Source: Actomonas sp051209155 (GTDB lineage Bacteria > Verrucomicrobiota > Verrucomicrobiia > Opitutales > Opitutaceae). From it: a DNA stretch of 64,000 nt. The notes beneath the pieces are model-generated. The model ran no database searches, was not told the origin of the DNA, and was given only the letters and a program-made list of their open reading frames with translations. The translations under genes were made by a program, and so were the position numbers. Location: NCBI GenBank assembly GCA_051209155.1, contig JBPJGB010000001.1, one strand, 5' to 3'. Shown one piece after another: positions 43,551 to 50,495 of the stretch. The first letter of the stretch is position 1, and each line of letters starts with the position of its first letter.

Positions 43551-44498
43551 TCAGTCGTCCCAGTCGTCGTCTTCGGCGGGTTTGTTGGCGGCGCAGATGG
43601 CCATGATGGCCTCGGCTTGGCGGAAGCCGGCGGTTTCCTGCGACTCGTCGCCTTGGCGGCGCCCCTGTTCGAGGGCTTCGCGGAGTTGGGCGACGAGCGG
43701 GTCGTCGGACGGAAGGGCGGCGGGCTGTTTTTCGACGTTGGCCAGGGCGTAGTCGAGGCCGAGTTCGCCGGCGATGGTGAGGTAGGCGTTTTCGAGTTGT
43801 TCGCGGACGCCCTTCGGGGTGCCCCAGGCGAAGTTGGAGAGGCCGACGATGAAGTGGACACCCTTGAGGTCGGGGTCGGCGGTGATAAGCTTCATCGCGT
43901 CGAGGCCGATGTTGATGAGGCCGTAGGTGTCGGCGCCGACGGGGGCGAGGCCGACATCGATGATGATGTCATCCGGTTGGCGGTCGGCCCGGGTGACGAG
44001 CATATCGACGAAGCGTTTGGCGGCGGAGTGCGAGTCGCGCGGGTCGAGGCATTGTGAACCGCCTTCGTCGGTGAAGGTTTCCGAGGCCATGACGACGACG
44101 CGGGTGTCGTGGTCCTTCACGAGGCCGATCATCTCGTCGAGGTGGGTGCGGGAGGCGGCGAGGGAATTGAGGATGGGGCGGCCGCTCTTGCTCGCGTCGT
44201 AGTGGGCGAGCGCGACGCGGTGGTAGTCGACGGACGGATTGTCGAAGGCGAGCGGGGTGGTGGTGGCTTCCTGCAGGGCGGGCACGACCTCGGGCAGGAA
44301 CTCGAGCATCTCCTCGGCACGGACCGAGATGCGCTGGGTGCCGTCGAGGTTGACCGTGAGGTAGGCGGCGCCGAGCTCGGACTGAATCTTGGCGAGTTCC
44401 TGGTATTTGCTGACGTCGCGATCAGTGAACGCGCGGCGGGCCCGGGCGTAGGAATTGTTGATGAGTTCGCCGATGATATTGAGGGGGGGAACAGGCAT
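43551..44498 (-). CDS. Pterin-binding methyltransferase (methyl-THF:corrinoid type)
   Basis: The 315-residue protein is a TIM barrel of the dihydropteroate synthase/MeTr superfamily. NIIGELINNSYARARRAF at the N-terminus stands for the usual GERIN loop. LTVNLDG, LAFDNPSVDYHRVAL, ILNSLAASRTHLDEMI, DDIIIDVGLAPVGADTYGLI and HFIVGLSNFAWGTPKGVREQ are typical pterin-pocket strands. Such enzymes move a methyl group between a corrinoid protein and tetrahydrofolate. A C-terminal tail of about 50 acidic, Gln-rich residues is extra. Neighbouring genes encode the corrinoid protein, a MetF-like reductase and a reductive activator, which supports the role. It is last in the run of seven genes. Confidence 0.85.
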   Translation of the reverse strand: MPVPPLNIIGELINNSYARARRAFTDRDVSKYQELAKIQSELGAAYLTVNLDGTQRISVRAEEMLEFLPEVVPALQEATTTPLAFDNPSVDYHRVALAHYDASKSGRPILNSLAASRTHLDEMIGLVKDHDTRVVVMASETFTDEGGSQCLDPRDSHSAAKRFVDMLVTRADRQPDDIIIDVGLAPVGADTYGLINIGLDAMKLITADPDLKGVHFIVGLSNFAWGTPKGVREQLENAYLTIAGELGLDYALANVEKQPAALPSDDPLVAQLREALEQGRRQGDESQETAGFRQAEAIMAICAANKPAEDDDWDD

Positions 44499-44504
44499 TT
44501 TCTT

Positions 44505-44634
44505 TTACAGGAGGGAACGGAGGTGAACGGAGCCGGGAGGCAGGGGCTGTTCTTCACAGAAGGAAACGAAGAGAACGAAGCGAAGGAGTGGCTCTGTTTC
44601 CTTCGTTCCAGCCTTCGTTACCTCTGTGTAAAAC
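44505..44634. repeat. Spacer repeat, gap 44499-44637
   Basis: TTTTACAGGAGGGAACGGAG and GAACGGAGCCGGGAGGCAGG are followed by CACAGAAGGAAACGAAGAGA. The complementary right arm is TTCCTTCGTTCCAGCCTTCG, ending TTACCTCTGTGTAAAA. The element occupies nearly the whole gap between the stop of the MetF-like gene and the next start. Confidence 0.85.
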
Positions 44635-44637
44635 TCG

Positions 44638-46191
44638 TTATGAAGGGGTTGGTGGTGGTTTCGTGAAGGTGTGGTCGCGGCGGAGCCAGTTGTTGGCCCA
44701 GGCGGAGGTGCCGCGGAGGGATTGGTCCTGGATGACCGGGGTGTGGGCGAGGAGGTCGGCCGCGGTGCCGTCTGCTTTGGCGCGTTCGTAGGCGCGCAGC
44801 CAGATGCAGTCGCCGTAACCGTCGACTTCGCAGCGGCCGCCGCGCGTGCCGCCGCAGGGGCCGTTGCGCTGGTTCTTCGCGCACTGCGATTCGGGGCAGA
44901 GGTAGCCGATCTCAGGCAAGGAGCAGTCGCCGCAGTCTTTGCAGGAGAACAGGACGGCTTTGGAGAGGTGCTCCGCCCAGCGCATGATGGCGGGGCCCTG
45001 GCGCGGGTTGGCCGACTTCGCGCAGAGCTTTGTGCCGAGGTCGTTGAGCAACTTGCCCGGCGTGAACATCGTGGCGTGGGTGAACTTCGACAGGTGATAG
45101 TTCAGTGTCACGTGTTTCACCGGGTGGGGGTCGGGTTCGCCGGCGGTGGTCGGGTCGCTGAGCCCGTCGGCGGTGCGGCCGTAGGCGAAGAACTCGCCGG
45201 GGCGCGAGTATTGGAACTCGCGGGCGAACTGTTTCCAGTCGTCGGGCGCGAAGGATTTTTCGAGGTCGAGGATCTCCTGCACGGCGACCATGTTGTGCAC
45301 GCCGCCGAGGTAGCCGCCGCGGTAGCCGAGGCCGCGGTAAATGGCCAGTTGCTTGGCGGCGAGTTCGCGGAAGAAGGCGCGGCCCTTGTCGGGGGAGGCG
45401 CCCTGGCGCTCGCAGACTTCGCGGAGCTCATCGGAGACGACCACGCCGGGAATGAGCTCTTCGTTGAACATGCGCGCAACGGTGCGGTTGAGCAGGTAGA
45501 CGTTGCCGATGATCGGCGTATCCGCCAGACTGTTACGCTGCATCCAGGCGAGCTGCTCGCTCATCTTGCGGGCGTCGAAGCCGATCTGGTTGATGATAAA
45601 GTGGGCGCCGGCGCGGACCTTGGCCGCGAGCTTGGCGTATTGCGGCATGAGCTCGCCCTCGCGCAGCTTGAAGTTGCTGGTGACGGCGCCGATGAGGAAG
45701 GCGGTGGGCTCGAACTTGGGGCGGGCCTTGCCGCTGCGATCCGGATGCGGATCGAGGCCTTCGTTCATCTTGCTGAGCAGGGTGATGAGGCCGACCGAAT
45801 CGATGTCGAAGACGGGTTTGGCGGTGCCGGCGTTGCCCGAGATCGGGTAGTCGCCGGTCATGGCGAGGATGTTGTTGAACCCCTCGCTGTGCAGCAGCCA
45901 GGCCTCGCTCTCGAGGCCGTTGCGGTTGAGGTCCTTGCAGGTGAGGTGGATGACGACCTCCTTGCCGGCGTAGAGCAGCGGTTTGCCGAGGGCGGTGGGC
46001 GCGAGCTGCGGGTTGCCGCCGGCGTTGTCGGTGATGCTGACCCAGTCGATGCCGTCGTGCGCGGCGAGCTCGTTGGCGAAACCGCGCGTCTTGACCGCGT
46101 TGCGCTCGGCCATGGAACCGCGCACGGAGACGAGCTCGCATCCGAGAAGGAAGCGGTCGGTCTGCGCGAGGCGTTGGCGGAGAGTCAGCAT
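44638..46191 (-). CDS. Methylenetetrahydrofolate reductase-like protein fused to a MetV-like cysteine-rich domain
   Basis: The 517-residue protein has an N-terminal MetF-type TIM barrel (about 1-300: DWVSITDNAGGNPQLAPTAL, HLTCKDLNRNGLESEAWLL, ILAMTGDYPI, GAHFIINQIGFDARKM). A linker leads to a C-terminal domain (about 400-480) with eight cysteines: Cys417, 420, 423, 432, 437, 446, 454 and 462, in CKDCGDCSLPEIGYLCPESQ. This domain resembles MetV (MTHFR_C), a separate protein in acetogens that partners MetF. Here both parts are on one chain. It would link methylene-THF and methyl-THF in the corrinoid pathway, reducing or oxidising depending on flux. Metal content of the Cys-rich domain is inferred. 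Confidence 0.87.
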   Translation of the reverse strand: MLTLRQRLAQTDRFLLGCELVSVRGSMAERNAVKTRGFANELAAHDGIDWVSITDNAGGNPQLAPTALGKPLLYAGKEVVIHLTCKDLNRNGLESEAWLLHSEGFNNILAMTGDYPISGNAGTAKPVFDIDSVGLITLLSKMNEGLDPHPDRSGKARPKFEPTAFLIGAVTSNFKLREGELMPQYAKLAAKVRAGAHFIINQIGFDARKMSEQLAWMQRNSLADTPIIGNVYLLNRTVARMFNEELIPGVVVSDELREVCERQGASPDKGRAFFRELAAKQLAIYRGLGYRGGYLGGVHNMVAVQEILDLEKSFAPDDWKQFAREFQYSRPGEFFAYGRTADGLSDPTTAGEPDPHPVKHVTLNYHLSKFTHATMFTPGKLLNDLGTKLCAKSANPRQGPAIMRWAEHLSKAVLFSCKDCGDCSLPEIGYLCPESQCAKNQRNGPCGGTRGGRCEVDGYGDCIWLRAYERAKADGTAADLLAHTPVIQDQSLRGTSAWANNWLRRDHTFTKPPPTPS

Positions 46192-46212
46192 GGGGCCGAG
46201 AGGCAGGGCTGG

Positions 46213-46336
46213 TTTTTACAGGAGGGAACGGAGAAAAACGGAGCCGAGGGGCGGGCGGCGGCCGACGCGGAGGTCGGCGCTCCCGGGGACGGGCTCTGTT
46301 ACCTTTGTTCTCTCCTTCGTTTCCTCTGTGTAAAAT
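46213..46336. repeat. Spacer repeat, gap 46192-46339
   Basis: TTTTTACAGGAGGGAACGGA, AACGGAGCCGAGGGGCGGGC, a GCCGACGCGGAGGTCGGC hairpin in the middle, then CCTTTGTTCTCTCCTTCGTT and TCCTCTGTGTAAAA. The left ACAGAAGG arm found in the other copies is missing, so this copy is chimeric. Confidence 0.8.
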
Positions 46337-46339
46337 TCC

Positions 46340-47305
46340 CTAGCCGGCGGTGGATTCGAGTTCGGCTTGGACGGCGGCGGCGACGGTCGCGGCGTCGCCG
46401 TCGCGTTCCTGTTCGTCGCCCCATTTGAACTGGGCGGTGTAGTCGACCTCGGCGGTGAGGCCGAGGCGTTGGGCGGCGGCGTCGATGCGCTCGATGAAGG
46501 GCGTCGGGAGCTCAAGTTTCACCTCGGTCACTTCGTCGCTGGCTTTGATCTGCGCGGGCAAGTCCTGCCAATAGAGGATCTGGTAGGTGGTGTGCGTGCC
46601 CTTGGGGGCATCGGTGGCCGGAGCGGCGGGCGCGGCGGCGGCGGATTTGTTGGTGGGGGCGTCGCCCTTGCCCATGAAGTGGAGGAAGAGGTCGACCGCG
46701 CTGGAGGCATCGGCCCCGTAACCGTCGGCGCCGATTTCATCGGCGAACATCTGGCTGATGGGCGCGCCGCCGACGGCGAACTTCACGTCGCGGCCGTCGG
46801 CCTCGAAGCCGTCGATGACGGTCTTCATGTAGGTCATGGTGGTGGTGAGCAGCGCGGACATGCCGATGATGTCGGGTTTGCACTGGTCGGCCGCGGCCAT
46901 GAATTTTTCGACACTCTGGTCGACGCCGATGTCGACGACCTCGAAACCCGCGCCTTCGGCCATCATGCAGACGAGGTTTTTGCCGATGTCGTGCAGGTCG
47001 CCGCGGACGGTGCCCATCATGAGGGTGCCGACCTTGGAGGAGTTGCCACCGCTCTCGTCGCCGGCGAGCAGGGGCTTGAGCACGGCCATGCCGGCCTTCA
47101 TGGCGCGGGCGGCGATGAGGACCTCGGGCACGTAGAGGATGTTGTGCTTAAAGTCTTCGCCGACGACGGCCATGCCGGCGATGAGGCCTTCGGAAAGAAC
47201 TTCCTGGGCGGTGATCCCCTCGTCGATGGCGGCCTGGGTCATCTTGGCGACCTCGGGTCCGTTGCCCTCGTAGAGGAGTTGGTTCATGAGTGCGTAATCA
47301 GGCAT
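46340..47305 (-). CDS. Corrinoid (B12-binding) protein with an extra C-terminal domain
   Basis: The 321-residue protein starts with the helical cap domain of MtaC/MetH-like corrinoid proteins (about 1-88, ITAQEVLSEGLIAGMAVVGE). A B12-binding Rossmann domain follows with GDLHDIGKNLV, where His105 is the lower cobalt ligand, and later FAVGGAPISQMFADEIGADG. After an Ala/Pro linker (213-235), residues 239-321 form another domain, TYQILYWQDLPAQIKASDEV to WGDEQERDGDAATVAAAV. It resembles the Virulence_fact family (PF13769, from memory), normally a stand-alone protein near corrinoid genes. The protein would carry the methyl group between the UroD-type and pterin methyltransferases. Confidence 0.88.
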   Translation of the reverse strand: MPDYALMNQLLYEGNGPEVAKMTQAAIDEGITAQEVLSEGLIAGMAVVGEDFKHNILYVPEVLIAARAMKAGMAVLKPLLAGDESGGNSSKVGTLMMGTVRGDLHDIGKNLVCMMAEGAGFEVVDIGVDQSVEKFMAAADQCKPDIIGMSALLTTTMTYMKTVIDGFEADGRDVKFAVGGAPISQMFADEIGADGYGADASSAVDLFLHFMGKGDAPTNKSAAAAPAAPATDAPKGTHTTYQILYWQDLPAQIKASDEVTEVKLELPTPFIERIDAAAQRLGLTAEVDYTAQFKWGDEQERDGDAATVAAAVQAELESTAG

Positions 47306-47330
47306 TTTGAAAAACGGTGTAGTGAATTTG

Positions 47331-47465
47331 TTCTTACAGGAGGGAACGGAGGGAAACGGAGCCGCGAGGCAGGATTTTTACAGAAGGAAACGAAGAGAAC
47401 GAAGGCGGTGGAGTGGCTTGGTTGTCTTTGTTTTTCTCCTTCGTTTCCTCCGTGTCAGACTGCGT
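47331..47465. repeat. Spacer repeat, gap 47306-47482
   Basis: CTTACAGGAGGGAACGGAGG, GAAACGGAGCCGCGAGGCAG, then ACAGAAGGAAACGAAGAGAA. The complementary arm is TTTTTCTCCTTCGTTTCCTC, ending CGTGTCAGA. The arms 47379-47403 and about 47434-47459 can pair. Confidence 0.85.
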
Positions 47466-47482
47466 TGGAGTGGTTTGTCGGC

Positions 47483-48538
47483 TTACTCGCCGCGGCGGGC
47501 TTTGTTGTAGGCGTTGAGGGCGGAGAGCATGGCCTCGATGTTGGCCTTGGGCATGCCGGGGGAGGTGCCACCGCCGACGGAGAGGATGATGCGCTCGCCC
47601 TCGGACTTGTTGAGGACGTCCATGGTGGCGGCGTAGCATTCCTCGGGGGTGCCGCGAACGCCGACCTCGAGCGGGTTCACGTTTCCCATGAGCGTCATGT
47701 CGTCGCCGATGCGGAATTTCACTTCCTCGATGTCGGTCTGTTTGCCCCAGTTGAGCACGTTGAAGCCGACGTCGGGCAGGTGATCCATGCAGGCCTCGAT
47801 GGAGGCGTCGTTGTGGTAGATCTTCACCCAGTCCTTGGGGAAGGCATCGCAGATGCGCTTGAGGTAGGGGTGGCAGAACTCCTGGTAATGTTCCTCGTTC
47901 ACGAAGCCGACGATGTCATCGAGGATGAAGATGCCCTCGACGCCGTCGCCGATGGCCTTGGCCTGGGCCTTGAGCCAGTCGATGATGAGGCGGGTGGAGA
48001 GATCGAGGAGCTTGTGGGCGTGCTCGGGCTTATCGACCAGATCGAGCATGAAGTCGGCGGTGTTGCGGACGAAACCGGCCGTGCACATGGGGCCGCGGGC
48101 GGTGACGATCGGCATGATGTAACCGGCGTCGAAGACCTGCTGCTTCTGCATGCGGATGCGGTGCAGGGTGAGGGCCATGAAGGCGTCGGCCTCGACCTCG
48201 TATTCGTGCAGCTTGTCGACGTCCTCGATGCGGAAGAGGCCGTGGTATTCGGACGGCGTGTTGTCCTGCCAGAACTTGATCTTCGCGCCGAGGGCGGAGG
48301 GTTCGGCGGCCATGCCGTATTCCATCCACCAACCGGGGATGAAGATGACGTCGGGGAACTCCTGATGAATCTTCAGGTGGCAATCAAACCAGACCTGCGG
48401 ATTGAGGAAGAAGTCCATGTGTTTCACACCGCAATAGCCGGGGATCCACGGGCTATCGATGATCATGGCCATCGGGATGTTGTCGAGGCGTTCGCCGCGG
48501 GCGGCTTTCTTAAAGATTTCCCATTGTTCAGGGCGCAT
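47483..48538 (-). CDS. UroD-family corrinoid methyltransferase
   Basis: The 351-residue protein belongs to the uroporphyrinogen decarboxylase-like TIM barrels (MtaA/CmuA/MtvB type): EQWEIFKKAARGERLDNIP, FPDVIFIPGWWMEYGMAAEP, MPIVTARGPMCTAGFVRNTA, FMLDLVDKPEHAHKLLDLST, GIFILDDIVGFVNEEHYQEF and ILSVGGGTSPGMPKANIEAM. In methylcobamide:CoM-type enzymes zinc is held by HxC and a later Cys. Here these places read H242-N-D244 and VGGG, so the canonical thiolate zinc site is altered. It most likely transfers a methyl group from an oxygen or nitrogen substrate to the corrinoid protein. The methyl donor is unknown. Confidence 0.83.
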   Translation of the reverse strand: MRPEQWEIFKKAARGERLDNIPMAMIIDSPWIPGYCGVKHMDFFLNPQVWFDCHLKIHQEFPDVIFIPGWWMEYGMAAEPSALGAKIKFWQDNTPSEYHGLFRIEDVDKLHEYEVEADAFMALTLHRIRMQKQQVFDAGYIMPIVTARGPMCTAGFVRNTADFMLDLVDKPEHAHKLLDLSTRLIIDWLKAQAKAIGDGVEGIFILDDIVGFVNEEHYQEFCHPYLKRICDAFPKDWVKIYHNDASIEACMDHLPDVGFNVLNWGKQTDIEEVKFRIGDDMTLMGNVNPLEVGVRGTPEECYAATMDVLNKSEGERIILSVGGGTSPGMPKANIEAMLSALNAYNKARRGE

Positions 48539-48589
48539 AGGTTGGAAGGGGTTGGGAGGGAGGTTGGGAGGCGGAGAGGCAGGGACTGT

Positions 48590-48645
48590 TTTTAACCACG
48601 GATGGACACGGATGGCTTCGCCTACCGGCTACGCACGGAATCGTG
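48590..48645. repeat. Spacer repeat, gap 48539-48664
   Basis: TTAACCACGGATGGACACGG, ATGGCTTCGCCTACCGGCTA and CGCACGG, the same unit as at 52230-52275. GAGGCAGGGACTG ahead of it is the end of an ACAGGAGG-type unit whose start has been lost. Confidence 0.75.
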
Positions 48646-48664
48646 GCAAAGGTGGTTTGGAGGG

Positions 48665-49003
48665 TCAGGCTGCGGCGGGGGGCTCGAGGTAGACCTCGTT
48701 GCCGCGGATCTCGATTCTGGCGCCGGCTTCGGAGGCGGCTTCCTCGAGGGCCTTGTGCAGCATGTTCTTCACGTCGGGGCCGTGCTCGAGGCGGCGGAGG
48801 AGTCCGCTGCCCTGCGCCTTGTTGATGCGCAGCATGATTTTGAGGCCCTTGCGCTTGCACATGACCTTGGTGCCGTCGTCGAGCTTGACGGTGAGTTGCT
48901 TGATGAAGGCGCTGGCGTAGTGCACGCCGACGCCGGATTTGTCGGAGAAGTTGGCGGGCAACTTTTCGTCAGTGGCCGGATCGATATCGCAGAGTTTGAT
49001 CAT
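48665..49003 (-). CDS. Small conserved-looking protein of the corrinoid operon, unknown
   Basis: From the ATG at 49003 the protein has 112 residues; the upstream extension of the frame runs through a repeat and was dropped. It begins MIKLCDIDPATDEKLPANFS and contains HYASAFIKQLTVKLDDGTKV, MCKRKGLKIMLRINKAQGSG and a helix VKNMLHKALEEAASEAGARI, ending with a beta pair. It has no signal peptide or membrane helix. The basic KRKGLK patch and a single Cys beside it are notable. I do not recognise a family. Its place between the UroD-type methyltransferase and the activation-like protein suggests a helper in corrinoid chemistry. Confidence 0.7.
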   Translation of the reverse strand: MIKLCDIDPATDEKLPANFSDKSGVGVHYASAFIKQLTVKLDDGTKVMCKRKGLKIMLRINKAQGSGLLRRLEHGPDVKNMLHKALEEAASEAGARIEIRGNEVYLEPPAAA

Positions 49004-49025
49004 GAGAGGGGGGGGGAAGAATGGA

Positions 49026-49115
49026 TTTACAGGAGGGAGCAGAGGGAAACGGAGCCGAGAGGCAGGGGTGGCGGACATCCCGCAGGCGCGGGATCGGCTC
49101 TCCCAGGTGGTTAGG
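49026..49115. repeat. Spacer repeat, gap 49004-49124
   Basis: TTTACAGGAGGGAGCAGAGG and AAACGGAGCCGAGAGGCAGG precede GACATCCCGCAGGCGCGGGA, a short hairpin. The gap ends with TAGGATTTAGGAATTAGGAT, a simple-sequence stretch similar to one at 52300-52317. Confidence 0.75.
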
Positions 49116-49124
49116 ATTTAGGAA

Positions 49125-50357
49125 TTAGGATTTGGGATTTCGCTGAGTCTCGCTCAGCGCGTAGTGGAGGGTTTCGAGCGCGAGGCCCCATTTGTGGGCG
49201 CGGGAGGTGGCGTCGCAGTAGCAGCCGCTTTGGCGGGTTTCGCGTTGCCAGGAGAGAATGGCGTCGAGGGGCTGGCCGACGACGGGCGGCGGTTCGGCGA
49301 TGCGGGCCATGGTGCCTTCGGCGTCGCGCAGGTAAGCGCACTGCTGGGTGTGGCCGGTGTCGCCGGGGGCGGGCTCGCAGGTCGTATCCAGAATACGGTG
49401 ACCGTCGGCGGCCGGGGCGAGGGTGACGCGGTAGTCGAAGGCGAGGGGGTGGCCCATGTTGGAACAGGTGCTGCCTTCGAAGCGGAAGGTGGCGGCGATG
49501 GTGCCGTCGGCGCGGTGGTCGAGCCGCAGACGTTGCTGAGCCCACTTGCCGAGGGCGCGGCGGGCCACGGTGTATTGCGGGGCCGGCGAGACGGGTTTGG
49601 GTTCCTCGATGGCGACGGCGGCGTGGAGATAGGGCGCGCGGCGGTATGAGCAGGGCTCGAAGGCGCAGCGCTCGCAGGGCGTGAGGGTGGGATTGGCGAG
49701 CGCGGCGGGCGTGCGCTCGATGAGGCCGAAGACGCCGAGCAGGGTTTTCTTCGGACGGATCATACCGCTGCTCAAAACCTCCACGGTCTCGGGCAACGCG
49801 GTGCCGAGGCGGGCGGTGAGCACGTCGAAGAGGCGGTTCTGCTCGCTGATGTCCCAGCCGGCGTAACCCGGGCTGTAGTGGGGGATGGCCATGAGGCCGG
49901 ACGGTTCGGCCAGATCACAGATGCGGCCGTGCAGCGTGGCGGTGAGGTGCTCGACGACGGCGGAGCCGTAGACCTCGGTGAAGAAATATTCGTCGGGTTT
50001 GCTGTCGCGCCAGAGTTCGGCCGAACGGTCGGCGATGCCGGCGCCGGCGCCGACGGCGGCGAGCATGACACGCATCGCGCCGTTGTCGCGGAGGTGGGCG
50101 CGGAGTTTGGGCGAGTTGAAGGCGACGCCGTCGATGACGAGGCGGTCTTGGCTCAGGTCGAGGGACGCCTCGCGCAGGTAGATCCAGGGGCGACCGTGCT
50201 GGGCATACCAAGCCTCGGTCGCCGTCGCGAGCGCGTGGATACGCTCGTCGGGCTCATGGCCCGGCGGGTAACCGAGCAGCCGGTGGTATTCGGCGCGCGG
50301 CACGGCGACGGTCAGATCGGTGAGCAGGAGCTCCTGAACTGTGGAGAGGGCGGGCAA
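49125..50357 (-). CDS. MetH-activation-domain-like protein with cysteine clusters
   Basis: The 410-residue protein uses a TTG start at 50357; no nearby ATG exists. The first 220 residues resemble the AdoMet-binding reactivation domain of cobalamin-dependent methionine synthase: EYHRLLGYPPGHEPDERIHA, MLAAVGAGAGIADRSAEL, and MAIPHYSPGYAGWDISEQNR followed by SGMIRPKKTLLGVFGL. That motif replaces the usual RxxxGYPACPDH with YSPGYAGW. CERCAFEPCSYRRAPY (three Cys) follows and could hold a metal. The last 130 residues form another domain with Cys in FEGSTCSNMGH, DTTCEPAPG and QSGCYCDATSRAHKWG. In this operon it may reactivate or chaperone the corrinoid protein. Confidence 0.8.
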   Translation of the reverse strand: MPALSTVQELLLTDLTVAVPRAEYHRLLGYPPGHEPDERIHALATATEAWYAQHGRPWIYLREASLDLSQDRLVIDGVAFNSPKLRAHLRDNGAMRVMLAAVGAGAGIADRSAELWRDSKPDEYFFTEVYGSAVVEHLTATLHGRICDLAEPSGLMAIPHYSPGYAGWDISEQNRLFDVLTARLGTALPETVEVLSSGMIRPKKTLLGVFGLIERTPAALANPTLTPCERCAFEPCSYRRAPYLHAAVAIEEPKPVSPAPQYTVARRALGKWAQQRLRLDHRADGTIAATFRFEGSTCSNMGHPLAFDYRVTLAPAADGHRILDTTCEPAPGDTGHTQQCAYLRDAEGTMARIAEPPPVVGQPLDAILSWQRETRQSGCYCDATSRAHKWGLALETLHYALSETQRNPKS

Positions 50358-50368
50358 AGCGACGGAGT

Positions 50369-50495
50369 TTTCTACAGGAGGGAACGGAGGGAAACGGAGC
50401 AGAGAGGCAGACGCTGTTTTTACGGAAGGGAACGAAGAGAACGAAGGTGGCGGAGGGGCTCTGTTGCCTTGGTTCTCTCCTTCGTTGCCTCCGTG
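50369..50495. repeat. Spacer repeat, gap 50358-50495
   Basis: TTTTCTACAGGAGGGAACGG, GAAACGGAGCAGAGAGGCAG, then ACGGAAGGGAACGAAGAGAA. The complementary arm is GCCTTGGTTCTCTCCTTCGT, ending TGCCTCCGTGTTAAA. This is a full copy of the element. Confidence 0.85.

Noticed and set aside
43371..50495. Intrinsic terminators in each gap of the corrinoid run
   Set aside because: The inverted repeats are long, AG/CT-rich and lack a T-run at the right place on the coding strand; with one-direction gene order they are better treated as dispersed repeats.
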